Shown: positions 32,788-41,945, counted from the first letter of the stretch. The stretch: 64,000 nucleotides of DNA from Variovorax sp. PBS-H4 (GCF_901827205.1 NZ_LR594675.1:2480001-2544000); one strand, 5' to 3'. Notes: generated by a model from the letters alone, not told the origin. Numbers and translations are program-made.

Positions 32788-33117
32788 ATGCCCCATGAGA
32801 AGTACGCAGCGTGCATCGCTGCCTGCAACGAATGTGCGATGGCGTGCAGCCACTGTGCTGCCGCCTGCCTGCACGAGGACGACGTGAAGATGATGGCCGC
32901 CTGCATCGCGCTCGACACGGATTGCGCCGCCATGTGCCAGCTCGCCGCGGCGGCAATGGCGCGCGACAGTGCCCACGCGCCGGCCATCTGCCGCCTCTGC
33001 GCGGAGATCTGCACGGCCTGCGGGGACGAGTGCGCGAAACATTCGCACGCGCACTGCCAAGCGTGCGCCCAAGCCTGCCGCCGCTGCGCGGAGGCTTGCC
33101 GGCAGATGGTCGCCTGA
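32788..33117 (+). CDS. Cysteine-rich four-helix copper-binding protein (Csp/DUF326)
   Basis: The predicted protein has 109 residues and an AGGAG ribosome binding site. It carries many cysteines in CxxxC spacing: CIAACNECAMACSHCAAACL, CIALDTDCAAMC, CRLCAEICTACGDEC and CQACAQACRRCAEAC. This is the signature of the Csp/DUF326 four-helix bundle that stores Cu(I) ions through cysteine thiolates. No signal peptide is present, so it resembles cytosolic Csp3. It is convergent with copA and near cueR, giving a small copper homeostasis cluster. Confidence 0.9.
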   Translation: MPHEKYAACIAACNECAMACSHCAAACLHEDDVKMMAACIALDTDCAAMCQLAAAAMARDSAHAPAICRLCAEICTACGDECAKHSHAHCQACAQACRRCAEACRQMVA

Positions 33118-33167
33118 GTACCGGCAAGCCTCGGCGCGGGCCGGCCCCGGACCTGAGCTGCGGCTCA

Positions 33168-35390
33168 TCAGCCCGCGGCCGCCTTCCAACGCCGCAGCAG
33201 GAGCGCGTTGCCCACCACGCTCACGCTGCTGAAAGCCATGGCTGCGCCCGCGATCACCGGGCTCAGCAGGCCGAAGGCGGCCAATGGAATGCCCACGACG
33301 TTGTAGACGAAGGCCCAGAACAGGTTCTGCCGGATCTTGGCGTAGGTGCGGCGTGAGATGTCGATCGCGTCGCCGACCAGCGCGGGATCGCCGCGCATCA
33401 GTGTGATGCCGGCCGCGTGCATGGCCACCTCGGTGCCAGTGGACATGGCGATGCCCACGTCGGCCGCGGCCAGCGCCGGCGCATCGTTGATGCCGTCGCC
33501 GACCATCGCGACACGCATGCCTTGGGCCTTGAGTTGCCCGACGATGGCGGCCTTGTCCTCGGGCAGCACTTCCGCATGCACGATGCCAATCCCCAGCAAC
33601 CGGGCCACGGCTTCTGCACTGCCTCGGTTGTCTCCCGAAACAAGCGCGGTTCGGATGCCCTGTGCGTGCAGCCGCCGGATGGCTGCCGCGGCGTCCGGCT
33701 TGAGCGTGTCGCCGAAAGCGAGCAGCCCGAGCAGCCTCGGGCTGGCGCCGGTCTCGGCCAGCCAGGAAACAGTTCGGCCTTCCGCCTGGAGTCGAGCGGC
33801 GCGCTCGGCTAGCGCGCCCAGGGGCACCGAGAGTTCGCTCATGAAGTGGCTGCTGCCCAGCCGGAGCGCGCGGCCTTCGACTTCGGCAGCCACGCCGCGG
33901 CCTGCGTGCGCGCGTACCTGGCTCGCGGCCGGGATCGCCAGCCCCTGCTGTCCGGCTGCGGCGAGCACGGCATGCGCCAGCGGATGCTCGCTACCGGCCT
34001 GGATGGCCGCGCTGGCCCGGAGCAGGGCAGCGGTGTCGCCATCGACGGCCTCGAAAGCGACGAGCTCCGGGCGGCCCTCCGTCAGTGTGCCGGTCTTGTC
34101 GAACGCGACAATGCCGACGCTGTGCGCAACCTCCAGCGCCTCCGCGTCCTTGATCAGCACGCCATGCCTCGCTGCCACGCCGGTGCCCGCCATGATGGCG
34201 GTCGGCGTTGCCAGCCCCAGGGCGCACGGGCAGGCGATGACCAGCACGGCCACCGCGTTGAGGATGGCGGCTTCCCAGTCGCCCGTGGCCACGCCCCAGC
34301 CGGCCAGCGCAGCCAGGGCAATGGCGATCACCACCGGCACGAACACGCTGCTCACGCGGTCGACCAGCCGCTGGACGGGCGCCTTCTTCGCCTGCGCCGA
34401 CTCCACCAGCCGCACAATGCGCGCGAGCGTGGATTCCGCACCGACGGCGGTGGTGCGCGCCGCGAGCAGGCCTTCGCCATTGACCGACCCGCCGGTGACG
34501 GCATCGCCGGCATGCTTGGCAACCGGCAGGCTCTCGCCGGTGATGAGCGACTCGTCGACATCGCTGGCCCCTTCGAGCACGGTGGCGTCCACGGGGATGC
34601 GCTCGCCGGGGCGCACCACCACCACGTCGCCGACCTTCACCTGCGCGAGGGGGAGCTCTTGTTCCAGCCCGTTGCGGCGCACCCTTGCACGTTCCGGCCG
34701 CAGCGCGTTCAGCGCGCGAATGGCTTCCGTGGTTTGCCGCTTGGCCCGCAGCTCCAGCCATTTGCCGAGCAGCACCAGCGTGATCACGACAGCGGACGCC
34801 TCGAAGTACAGATGCGCCGGCATGCCGTGGCCCGCCTGCGCGAGCAACAGGTAGAGGCTCAGGCCATAGGCAGCCGATGTGCCGAGCGCGACCAGCAGGT
34901 CCATGTTGCCGGCGCCTGCTTTCGCGGCCTTCCAGCCCGCGCGGTAGAAGCGCGCGCCGAGCCAGAACTGAACCGGCGTCGCCAGCGCCAGCTGCGACCA
35001 GCCCTCGAGCATCCAGGCACGGCCGACGAGCAGGCCGAACATGGGCAGCAGCAGCGGCGCCGACAGCAGCGCGGCCAGCGCGACCGGCCACCAGTCCGGC
35101 CATCGGTTTGACGCCGGGGCGGCCTGCGGCTCGTCGGCAGGGCGTGCCTCGTAGCCTGCCTTGCGCACGGCGGCCAGGAGGGCGGGAACGTCCACGTCGC
35201 GGCCGGCGAATCTGACCTCGGCCTTCTCGGTCGCCAGGTTCACGGTGGCCGAGTCGACCCCCGGTACGCCGGCCAGCGCCTTTTCCACGCGCGCCACGCA
35301 GGAGGCGCAGGTCATGCCCTCGATCTGCAGCGACCGTTCCTGCTGGCCGCCGGCGGGCGCCGGCATCGTCAAGCTGTTGTCCATCGGCAT
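33168..35390 (-). CDS. copA: Copper-exporting P-type ATPase
   Basis: The predicted protein has 740 residues. One N-terminal heavy-metal domain carries GMTCASC near residue 28. The P1B ATPase signatures are complete: actuator TGES, CPC in the metal-transport helix (IACPCALGLA), DKTGT phosphorylation site, SEHPLA nucleotide-binding motif, GDGINDAPAL, and the downstream helices with YN and MAFSSVSVV. This set identifies a P1B-1 copper exporter. It would move Cu(I) from cytoplasm to periplasm. Its promoter carries a CueR operator (35427-35449). Two ATGs, at 35390 and 35384, are possible starts. Confidence 0.94.
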   Translation of the reverse strand: MPMDNSLTMPAPAGGQQERSLQIEGMTCASCVARVEKALAGVPGVDSATVNLATEKAEVRFAGRDVDVPALLAAVRKAGYEARPADEPQAAPASNRWPDWWPVALAALLSAPLLLPMFGLLVGRAWMLEGWSQLALATPVQFWLGARFYRAGWKAAKAGAGNMDLLVALGTSAAYGLSLYLLLAQAGHGMPAHLYFEASAVVITLVLLGKWLELRAKRQTTEAIRALNALRPERARVRRNGLEQELPLAQVKVGDVVVVRPGERIPVDATVLEGASDVDESLITGESLPVAKHAGDAVTGGSVNGEGLLAARTTAVGAESTLARIVRLVESAQAKKAPVQRLVDRVSSVFVPVVIAIALAALAGWGVATGDWEAAILNAVAVLVIACPCALGLATPTAIMAGTGVAARHGVLIKDAEALEVAHSVGIVAFDKTGTLTEGRPELVAFEAVDGDTAALLRASAAIQAGSEHPLAHAVLAAAGQQGLAIPAASQVRAHAGRGVAAEVEGRALRLGSSHFMSELSVPLGALAERAARLQAEGRTVSWLAETGASPRLLGLLAFGDTLKPDAAAAIRRLHAQGIRTALVSGDNRGSAEAVARLLGIGIVHAEVLPEDKAAIVGQLKAQGMRVAMVGDGINDAPALAAADVGIAMSTGTEVAMHAAGITLMRGDPALVGDAIDISRRTYAKIRQNLFWAFVYNVVGIPLAAFGLLSPVIAGAAMAFSSVSVVGNALLLRRWKAAAG

Positions 35391-35420
35391 GGGTCGTTCC
35401 CGTGTATTACAGATGGGTCT

Positions 35421-35451
35421 ACTGTCGACCCTCCCATCATGGGAAGGTCAA
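35421..35451 (-). promoter_or_regulatory. CueR-controlled copA promoter
   Basis: A dyad (GACC, then CTCCCATCATGGGA, then AGGTC on the plus strand, 35427-35449) lies within a promoter with -35 TTGACC (35446-35451) and a -10 near GACAGT, separated by 19 bases. The overlong spacer and CCTTCC/GGAAGG arms are the hallmark of CueR/MerR-activated promoters. Confidence 0.82.
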
Positions 35452-35484
35452 GGCTTTCTGGCGGACCCCTGCCAGCACAGGGTT

Positions 35485-35904
35485 TCAGTGCTCGGCCAGC
35501 TCCTCGAGGATCGGGCAGTCGGGCCGCTGGTCGCCGTGGCAGCAGTCGGCGAGGCGCTCCAGCGTGCGCTTCATGCTTGCCATTTCCTCGATCCGGCGAT
35601 GCAGGTCCGCGGCATGGGCCAGGGCGATGCGCTTCACGTCCGCGCTGGCGCGGCGCTTGTTCTGCCACAGCTTCAGCAGCTGCGCGATCTCGACCATGCT
35701 GAAGCCGAGGTCGCGTGCGCGGCGGATGAAGCGCAGCGTGTGCACGTCCTTGTCGCTGTACTGCCGGTAGCCGGCGTCGGTGCGGCTGATACGGGGCAGC
35801 AGCCCCAGCGACTCGTAGTGCCGCACCATCTTGGCCGACACGCCGGAGCGTGCCGCCGCCTCGCCGATGTTGAAGGGTTCCTTGCCGGGGAGGGCCTGGT
35901 TCAT
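35485..35904 (-). CDS. cueR: CueR-type MerR-family copper regulator
   Basis: The predicted protein has 139 residues. The MerR winged helix (FNIGEAAARSGVSAKMVRHY, then ESLGLLPRISRTDAGYRQYS) is followed by a dimerisation helix (IEEMASMKRTLERLADCC). The metal-binding loop CCHGDQRPDCPIL has the two cysteines spaced as in CueR monovalent-metal sensors. It lies directly upstream of copA in the same orientation. Matching operators precede both genes, so it probably activates copA and its own transcription in response to Cu(I). Confidence 0.92.
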   Translation of the reverse strand: MNQALPGKEPFNIGEAAARSGVSAKMVRHYESLGLLPRISRTDAGYRQYSDKDVHTLRFIRRARDLGFSMVEIAQLLKLWQNKRRASADVKRIALAHAADLHRRIEEMASMKRTLERLADCCHGDQRPDCPILEELAEH

Positions 35905-35945
35905 TGCGCTTTCCTTTCTTCCTCCGTACTGCCGAAGGCACGGAA

Positions 35946-35976
35946 AGCATCGACCCTACCATGATGGGAAGGTCAA
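35946..35976 (-). promoter_or_regulatory. CueR-type operator upstream of cueR
   Basis: A second dyad matching the copA operator at 35952-35974 (GACCCTACC, ATGAT, GGGAAGGTC) with -35 TTGACC at 35971-35976 and a 19-base spacer to a -10 near GATGCT. It suggests autoregulation of cueR. Confidence 0.72.
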
Positions 35977-35992
35977 GCAGCGCGCGTGGACA

Positions 35993-37267
35993 TCAGGGCC
36001 GCATGATCTGGCTGCGGGTGACCGGCGGCGCGTCGTTGCCCCACGAGCCTCGGATGTAGCTCAGCACAGCGGCGATGCCGTCGTCATCGAGCACATGGCC
36101 GAAGGGCGGCATGCCGTACGGTCGTGGATTGCCGGCAGTGGAAGGCAGGAAGCCCCCGTGGCGCAGCACCTGCACGAGGTTGACGGTCGAGTCCATGGTG
36201 ACGGCGCGGCTGCCCGCCAGCGCCGGGTAGGCCCCTTGGGCACCCTGGCCCGCGTCGCCGTGGCAGTAGGCGCATTGCTGGTCGTAGATCTTTGCGCCAC
36301 GCGCCATCACGCCGGCATCGCGGCGCACCGGCGCTGCGGGGGCGGGCGCGTCCGCTGCCTTGGCTTCGGGCAGTTGCTTGAGGAACACCGCCATGGCGTT
36401 CAGGTCGACGTCGCCGAGATGCTGGGTGCTGCGGTAGACCACGTCGGCCATCGGTCCCATGACCGATCCGCGCGGCGAGGTGCCGTTCTTTAGCAGCGCG
36501 ATGACGTGTTGCGTGTCCCAGTCCGAGACACCGGCCTCGCGCTTTGAATTGAGCGAAGGCGCATACCAGTTCTCGACGGGGATCAGCCCGCCGGAGAGAC
36601 CCAGCTTCTCTTCGGTGGCGCCCAGCACGTTGCGCGTGCCGTGGCACGCGATGCAATGGCCCAGGCCCTCGACCAGGTAGGCGCCGCGGTTCCATTCGGC
36701 AGGCTTGGCCGGATCGGCGACGAAGCTGCCGGGCGCGAAGAAGAGCGCGCGCCATACGGCGAGCGCAGCTTGTGTGTCATAGGGAAAACGCAGCTTGTGG
36801 GCGGCGCTGGGCGTCGGAGCGGGCGGCACGGTACGCAGGTAGGCGTAGATCGCGTCCGAATCCTCGCGCGTCACGCGCGTGAAGCTCGGGTAGGGAAAGG
36901 CGGGGTACAGGAGGCGCCCGTCCATCGAGCGACCGTTGTGCAGGGCGCGCCAGAAATGCGCGGCGCTCCAGCGGCCGATGCCGGCTTCGTCGTGCGGCGT
37001 GAGGTTGCTCGCGAAGACCGTGCCGAACGGCGTCTCGATGCCCACGCCGCCGGCATAGGCTGCACCGCCGCGCGCGGTGTGGCAGCCGGCGCAGTTGCCG
37101 GCCAGCGCGAGATAGCGGCCGCGTTCGACCTGGGCCGGCGTCGGGTTGAAAGCGACCGGTGTAGCGGGAAGCGGATCTTCGCCGCGCAAGTTGAGGGCCA
37201 CGAGCCCCGAGGCCCCCAGGAGCAGCAGCACGACCAAGGCGAGCAGGGTATAGAGGGTGCGTCGCAT
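35993..37267 (-). CDS. Membrane-anchored tri-heme cytochrome c
   Basis: The predicted protein has 424 residues. I chose the ATG at 37267, which has GGGGAG upstream; a longer reading overlaps the previous gene. An N-terminal hydrophobic anchor (TLLALVVLLLLGASGLVAL) precedes three heme sites: CAGCH (Cys59-His63), CIACH and CAYCH. The arrangement and length resemble the cytochrome subunit of periplasmic alcohol/aldehyde dehydrogenases and related electron-transfer proteins, which pass electrons to ubiquinone or oxidases. No dehydrogenase subunit is encoded beside it, so its partner is elsewhere or absent. It is coupled to the upstream cytochrome gene with a four-base gap. Confidence 0.88.
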   Translation of the reverse strand: MRRTLYTLLALVVLLLLGASGLVALNLRGEDPLPATPVAFNPTPAQVERGRYLALAGNCAGCHTARGGAAYAGGVGIETPFGTVFASNLTPHDEAGIGRWSAAHFWRALHNGRSMDGRLLYPAFPYPSFTRVTREDSDAIYAYLRTVPPAPTPSAAHKLRFPYDTQAALAVWRALFFAPGSFVADPAKPAEWNRGAYLVEGLGHCIACHGTRNVLGATEEKLGLSGGLIPVENWYAPSLNSKREAGVSDWDTQHVIALLKNGTSPRGSVMGPMADVVYRSTQHLGDVDLNAMAVFLKQLPEAKAADAPAPAAPVRRDAGVMARGAKIYDQQCAYCHGDAGQGAQGAYPALAGSRAVTMDSTVNLVQVLRHGGFLPSTAGNPRPYGMPPFGHVLDDDGIAAVLSYIRGSWGNDAPPVTRSQIMRP

Positions 37268-37271
37268 CGCG

Positions 37272-38000
37272 TCAGCTCCCCATGGCACTGCAGGGCATCG
37301 GCAGCGGTCCGGGTGGCGCGGCCGCGGGCTTGGGGTCCGCCGGCACCGGCTGCAAGGCCAACCAACTCGCGACGGCGTTGATGTCGTCCGCGTTGAGCTT
37401 GCGCCCGACTTCCGCCATGCAGTCGGGCGGCAGGGCGTGGCGCCCGTTGTTGAGCCAGTCGCCCAACTGCGAGGCGAGGTACAGGCGCGGCAGGCCGAGC
37501 AGCGAGGGAATGGCGGGCGCGATGCCGGTCAGCGCCTGGCCATGGCATTGCGCGCAGGCCGGAATGCCGCGCGCGGCATCGCCCTGGAACGCCAGCTCCT
37601 TCCCGCGCGCGAGACTCTGCGCCGAGGCATCGGTGCGCGCGGACACGGGCGGATAGGGCAGGTCGAGCGCCGCGAAGTACTGCGCGATCTCGCGCAGGTA
37701 GGCATCCGACAGGTGCCGCACCATGTGCACCATGTCGCTGTTGAAGCGGCGCCCGTCGCGAAAGCTCAGCAGCTGGTTGTAGAGATAGCCTTCGGGCTTG
37801 CCGGCCAGCCGCGGGAAGTAGCCGGCATTGGTGCTGGCACCCTCGCGCCCATGGCAGGCGATGCAGGCCGCGACGCGCTGCTCGATGGTGTCGGGTACGC
37901 GTGCGGGCGCGGGAGAAGCGGCATGGGCCGGCGGCATCAGCGGGGCCAGGCCGAGGGCGGCGAGCAGCGCGCCTCGCCAGAAAGGTCGGATGTTCATCAT
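37272..38000 (-). CDS. Periplasmic di-heme cytochrome c
   Basis: The predicted protein has 242 residues. A signal peptide (FWRGALLAALGLAPLMPPAHA) precedes two heme-binding sites, CIACHGREG and CAQCHGQAL. Spacing of the two halves matches cytochrome c4-like or di-heme c class I proteins, with methionine ligands possible at SDMVHM and in the second half. Starts at 38000 or 37997 (adjacent ATGs) are both possible. It is transcribed together with the tri-heme cytochrome and probably hands electrons to or from it. Confidence 0.85.
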   Translation of the reverse strand: MMNIRPFWRGALLAALGLAPLMPPAHAASPAPARVPDTIEQRVAACIACHGREGASTNAGYFPRLAGKPEGYLYNQLLSFRDGRRFNSDMVHMVRHLSDAYLREIAQYFAALDLPYPPVSARTDASAQSLARGKELAFQGDAARGIPACAQCHGQALTGIAPAIPSLLGLPRLYLASQLGDWLNNGRHALPPDCMAEVGRKLNADDINAVASWLALQPVPADPKPAAAPPGPLPMPCSAMGS

Positions 38001-38040
38001 GGTGCGAGCGCGATTGTCGCCGCGCGCTAAAGTGCCCTGC

Positions 38041-38688
38041 ATGCATATGCGATTTACGCGAATGATGGGCTGGCAGCGGCTGCTGTTCGGCGCGGTGGTG
38101 GGTGTTGCCATCGGCCTCCTGCCCTGGCACTTCGGCGCCGTAGCCCGCGGACTTCTGGGCTGGTGCTGTGGCGCGACGGCCTACCTGCTGCCTGCCTGGT
38201 GGCTCGCCGAGACCTCGGACGCTTCGAGCACGCGGGCGCGCGCGCGGTCGCTCGACCAGCCCAGCGTGCTGATCCTGGCCGCCATGGTGGCCGGCGTCGG
38301 CGCCAGCATGGTGACGATCTCGCTGCTGCTGAAGCAGGTCGGGGAGATGGGAGAGGCTGCGCGCATCGGCCACATCGCGCTGGGACTGCTGGCGCTTGCG
38401 GGCTCATGGCTGATGATCCACACGATCTACGGGTTTCATTACGCACACCGCTATTACCGCGCGGAGCCGGACCGCCACCCGGGCCTCGACTTTCCGGGCA
38501 AGCTCGACCCGGACTACTTCGACTTTCTCTACTACGCCTTCGTGATCGGCATGTGCTCGCAGGTGTCCGACGTGCAGGTGCGCTCGCGCGAAATGCGCCG
38601 CATCACGCTCGTGCACAGCGTGCTGTCCTTCGCCTTCAACATGCTGGTGCTGGCGATGTCGATCAACGTGGTGGCGGGAGCGATTTGA
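38041..38688 (+). CDS. DUF1345 membrane protein
   Basis: The predicted protein has 215 residues with five or six hydrophobic helices. The family pattern is visible: LLFGAVVGVAIGLLPWH, an internal SMVTISLLLKQVG, the polar HYAHRYYRA, the LDPDYFDFLYYAFVIGMCSQ motif, and SDVQVRSREMRRITLVHSVL. DUF1345 proteins are integral membrane proteins of unknown function. It is divergent from the cytochrome genes with a 40-base gap. Confidence 0.88.
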   Translation: MHMRFTRMMGWQRLLFGAVVGVAIGLLPWHFGAVARGLLGWCCGATAYLLPAWWLAETSDASSTRARARSLDQPSVLILAAMVAGVGASMVTISLLLKQVGEMGEAARIGHIALGLLALAGSWLMIHTIYGFHYAHRYYRAEPDRHPGLDFPGKLDPDYFDFLYYAFVIGMCSQVSDVQVRSREMRRITLVHSVLSFAFNMLVLAMSINVVAGAI

Positions 38689-38747
38689 TTCGCTATGCGC
38701 AGCCGGAAGAGCTCGCGATCCACGTGCGCGTCGCCATCAACAATCGA

Positions 38748-39755
38748 TCAGCGGCGCTCCTGTACGGTCGCCGCCGGCCGTCGCCCCAGCCTCACCAACC
38801 CCGTCGACAAGGCCACGCCGCACACGATCACCACCGCGCATGCCAGCATCCACTGCGTGATCTCCTCGCCCAGGAAAACGGCGCCGTAGAACAGCGCGAA
38901 CACCGGCACCAGGAAGGTCACGGTCAGCGCGCGCGCCGGGCCGGCGCGCTCGATCAACCGAAAGAACAGGATGTAGGCGAGTCCGGTGCACGCCGTGCCC
39001 AGCACCACGAGCGCGAGCCAGGCCTTGAGGCTCGGCATCCGCGCCGGCCACAGCCAGAGGGCCGGAAGTGCCAGCGCGAGCGTAGCGCCGATCTGGCTGC
39101 CGGCCGCGGTGGCGAGCGTCGGCACGCCCGTGAGGTGCTTGCGCGTCAGGCTCGCCGAGACCGCATAGCAGATGCAGGCCGCGAGGCAGGCGGCGATGGC
39201 CCAGCGTGCTGCGGTTTCGTCCGCGCCTGACTGCAGTCCCGCGCTGCGCCCGGCCAGCATGGCGACTCCCGCGAAGCCGATCACCAGGCCCAGGGTGCGC
39301 GAGCGATCGGGCCGCTCGCCGAAGAAGCCCCACGCGACGAGCGCACCGAACATCGGCACCGTGGCATTGAGGACGGCACCGAGTCCGCTGTTGATGGTGA
39401 GCAGCGCAAAGGCGAAGAAGGCAAAAGGCAGCCCGGAATTCAACACGCCGATGCTGAGCGCCGGTTTCCAGTACTGCTTCAAGCTGGACCATTGGCCGCG
39501 CATGAACAACAGCGGCAGCAGGAAAAGCATGCCGATCCCGACCCGCACTGCGGCCGTCGGCAGCGCGCCGAATTCCGCCGCGCCGATGCGCATGAACAGG
39601 AAAGAGGCGCCCCACAGCATGCCTAGCAACACGAGATCAACCAGCCAGCGCTTGGCCGGGCGTGCCGGCGGGATGGGAGTGATGGGCGAACCGGGCCCGC
39701 TGGTCGCGGCCACGTTGGCCACGGCGTTCGCGGCCGTGCACTCGCCTTCGCTCAC
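38748..39755 (-). CDS. EamA/DMT-family transporter
   Basis: The predicted protein has 335 residues. I chose a GTG start overlapping the ogt stop (GTGA). About ten transmembrane helices in two EamA repeats are visible (WLVDLVLLGMLWGASFLFMR, then LTINSGLGAVLNATVPMFGA, and CTGLAYILFFRLIERAGPAR, then LTVTFLVPVFALFYGAVFLG). EamA proteins export amino acids or other metabolites. It follows ogt and the Ada/AlkA gene closely, so it is co-transcribed with repair genes; the reason is not evident. Confidence 0.88.
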   Translation of the reverse strand: MSEGECTAANAVANVAATSGPGSPITPIPPARPAKRWLVDLVLLGMLWGASFLFMRIGAAEFGALPTAAVRVGIGMLFLLPLLFMRGQWSSLKQYWKPALSIGVLNSGLPFAFFAFALLTINSGLGAVLNATVPMFGALVAWGFFGERPDRSRTLGLVIGFAGVAMLAGRSAGLQSGADETAARWAIAACLAACICYAVSASLTRKHLTGVPTLATAAGSQIGATLALALPALWLWPARMPSLKAWLALVVLGTACTGLAYILFFRLIERAGPARALTVTFLVPVFALFYGAVFLGEEITQWMLACAVVIVCGVALSTGLVRLGRRPAATVQERR

Positions 39756-40249
39756 AAGGCGCCTTCCAGCTCGAGCAGTGCGCTCTTGCGTTCGAGTCCG
39801 CCCGCATAGCCGGTCAGTGAACCGTTGGTGCCGAGCACGCGATGGCAGGGAACGATCACGCTGATGGGGTTGCGGCCCACCGCCGCGCCCACCGCACGCA
39901 CCGCGGCGGCATTGCCCAGGCCCGCGCTGATTGCGCCATAGCTGGTGGTGCGCCCCACGGGAATGGCCAGCAGCGCCTGCCACACCGACTGCTGGAAGGC
40001 CGTGCCGTGCGACAGATCGAGCGGGAGGTCGAAGTGCTGGCGGCGGCCGGTGAAGTAGTCGGCGAGCTGGGCCGCAGCTTCGCGCAGCACCGGATGCTCC
40101 GGGTTGTGCTGCCAGCCGTGCGTGTCGGGCCAGTGGCGCTGCTGGTCGAACCAGGCGCCGGCCAGGCCTGCATCGGTGGCCGCAAGCGTCACGGCGCCGA
40201 GGGGGGTTTGCATCGTGCAGCTGTGGAGGGTGGCGTTCTTGAATTTCAT
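39752..40249 (-). CDS. ogt: Methylated-DNA-[protein]-cysteine S-methyltransferase
   Basis: The predicted protein has 165 residues. The active-site motif IVPCHRV is present, with the helix-turn-helix region (FQQSVWQALLAIPVGRTTSY) and the asparagine hinge VGRNPISVI. The enzyme transfers methyl groups from O6-methylguanine to its own cysteine. It follows the Ada/AlkA gene by 35 bases and overlaps the EamA transporter gene. An alkylation-repair operon is the clear reading. Confidence 0.94.
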   Translation of the reverse strand: MKFKNATLHSCTMQTPLGAVTLAATDAGLAGAWFDQQRHWPDTHGWQHNPEHPVLREAAAQLADYFTGRRQHFDLPLDLSHGTAFQQSVWQALLAIPVGRTTSYGAISAGLGNAAAVRAVGAAVGRNPISVIVPCHRVLGTNGSLTGYAGGLERKSALLELEGAL

Positions 40250-40284
40250 GATGTCGTCTCGCGATGTCGTGTCTCGTCAGACAT

Positions 40285-41832
40285 TCAGGCGGCAACGCTT
40301 TCGAGGGCGGGCGGCGCGGCGGAGGATTCCCCGGCGGGCAGGGGACTGTGCCATGCGCGCAGCACTGCGTAGCTGCGCCACGGACGCCAGGCCTGCGAGG
40401 CCTCCGCCGCTGCGCGTGCGGAACTCACGCGCAGCGCTTTCTGCAGCGCGACGTCGCCGGCAGGGAAGGCATCGGGCCAGCGCAGCGCGCGCATGGCGAT
40501 GTATTGCGCGGTCCAGTCTCCGATGCCGGGCAGCTGTTGCAGGGCGGCGAGGGTGGCGGGCACATCGGCGCCGGCATGCAGGGCGAGCCGGCCTTCCAGC
40601 ACGTTGCGCGCGAGGGCGATCAGGGCCGACTGCCGCTGCCGCACGATGCCCAGCTGGCCCAGCGCATCGCCGCTCGCCGTCGCGAGGGCGGCAGGGGTCG
40701 GGAACAGCCGGTCCAGCCCCGCGACCGGCGTGGCGATGGGCTCGCCCAGCGCCTGCACCAGCCGCGTGCCCAGCGTGCGCGCGGCGGCGACGGTGATCTG
40801 CTGGCCCAACACGGCCCGCACCGCGAGCTCGAAGCCGTCGACCGTCCCCGGCACGCGCAGCCCGTCGCCCTGCGGGAAGCTGGCGTGCAGCGTGGCATTG
40901 ATCGCCATCGGGTCTGCGTCCAGGTCGAGCATCGCGCGCACCCGGCTGATCACCGTCGGCAGCACCGCGGCCAGCGAATCGCCGACCTGCAGCAGCAGTT
41001 GCTCGCGCTCGCCGTCGAAGCGCAGCTGCAGCCAGCCCGTATGCATGCGCTCGCCCTGCGCGACGCGCAGCGTGCGAGCCAGCCGGGGCGTGCCGCCCGC
41101 GTTGTCGATGGCCTCGACGCCGCCCAGCGCGCGGCGCGCGAAGAAGCCCAGCATGGCCGCGGCGTCATAGGGCGGGCGGTAGCCCAGGCGCACGCTCACC
41201 GAGCCGCCGCCGCGCTCGCCGGCCGCGGCGCCGGCCCGCCGCAGCGCGCTCGGGTTCAGGCCGTAATGCGAAACGAAGGCCGCATTGAACCGCCGCACGC
41301 TGGCGAAGCCGCTGGCCAGCGCCACCTGCGTCATCGGCAGCCGCGTGTCGGCGATCAGCTGCTTGGCCGCCAGCAGGCGGCGCGTCTGCAGGTACTGCAG
41401 CGGCGACACGCCGAACTGCGCCTCGAAGATGCGGCGCAGGTGGCGGTCGCTCACGCCCAGGCGAGCGGCGATGCGGGCGGCGCCGGGGCCGTCCTCGTCC
41501 CAGGCATCGGGCTCGTCGATCAGGCGCGCGGCCTGCAGCGCAAGGATGCGCGATGCGTCTTCCGTGGACCAGCTCGCGGCCCGCGGCGCCAGCTCCGGCC
41601 GGCAGCGCAGGCAAGGGCGGAAGCCGGCGGCCTCGGCCTGGGCCGCATGCCGGAAGAAGCGGCAGTTCTCGCGCCTCGGCAGCTTGACGCGGCAGACCGG
41701 CCGGCAGTAAACGCCGGTGGACGTCACGGCAGTGAAGAAGGACCCGTCGAAGCGCGCGTCATGGGCCTTCATGGCGAGGTAGCAGGCGTCGCTTTCAAGT
41801 CCAGCGGCGGGGGAGGCGGTCGAGAGGGGCAT
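40285..41832 (-). CDS. Ada zinc/AraC regulator fused to AlkA DNA glycosylase
   Basis: The predicted protein has 515 residues. The N-terminus carries the Ada zinc domain with methyl-accepting cysteines (GVYCRPVCRVKLPRRENC, then GFRPCLRCRPE). An AraC-type helix-turn-helix follows (IAARLGVSDRHLRRIFEAQ, then LASGFASVRRFNAAF). The C-terminal half is AlkA: a DUF-like N-terminal beta domain and the HhH-GPD motif LQQLPGIGDWTAQYIAMRAL with catalytic aspartate in AFPAGDVAL. It would both sense methyl damage and excise 3-methyladenine-type bases. I chose the ATG at 41832; one at 41862 is also in frame. It heads an operon with ogt and a transporter. Confidence 0.92.
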   Translation of the reverse strand: MPLSTASPAAGLESDACYLAMKAHDARFDGSFFTAVTSTGVYCRPVCRVKLPRRENCRFFRHAAQAEAAGFRPCLRCRPELAPRAASWSTEDASRILALQAARLIDEPDAWDEDGPGAARIAARLGVSDRHLRRIFEAQFGVSPLQYLQTRRLLAAKQLIADTRLPMTQVALASGFASVRRFNAAFVSHYGLNPSALRRAGAAAGERGGGSVSVRLGYRPPYDAAAMLGFFARRALGGVEAIDNAGGTPRLARTLRVAQGERMHTGWLQLRFDGEREQLLLQVGDSLAAVLPTVISRVRAMLDLDADPMAINATLHASFPQGDGLRVPGTVDGFELAVRAVLGQQITVAAARTLGTRLVQALGEPIATPVAGLDRLFPTPAALATASGDALGQLGIVRQRQSALIALARNVLEGRLALHAGADVPATLAALQQLPGIGDWTAQYIAMRALRWPDAFPAGDVALQKALRVSSARAAAEASQAWRPWRSYAVLRAWHSPLPAGESSAAPPALESVAA

Positions 41833-41903
41833 GCCTTGGATGATACGGAGCGCCACGCGCATGAATAGCCATTTCCGGACATCTGGCAGCAGGAGCGCAT
41901 GCC

Positions 41904-41909
41904 TACAAT
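41904..41909 (+). promoter_or_regulatory. Possible -10 element of the phosphomannomutase promoter
   Basis: TACAAT lies 37 bases before the ATG at 41946, in the gap divergent from the Ada/AlkA gene. No good -35 is visible at 16-18 bases, so the call is weak. Confidence 0.35.
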
Positions 41910-41945
41910 GGTCTTCATTTTTCGAACTCACCCGAAGGGAAGCCC

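Noticed and set aside
35993..38000. Complete alcohol dehydrogenase complex with the cytochromes
   Set aside because: No quinoprotein or flavoprotein dehydrogenase gene is present next to them in the window.
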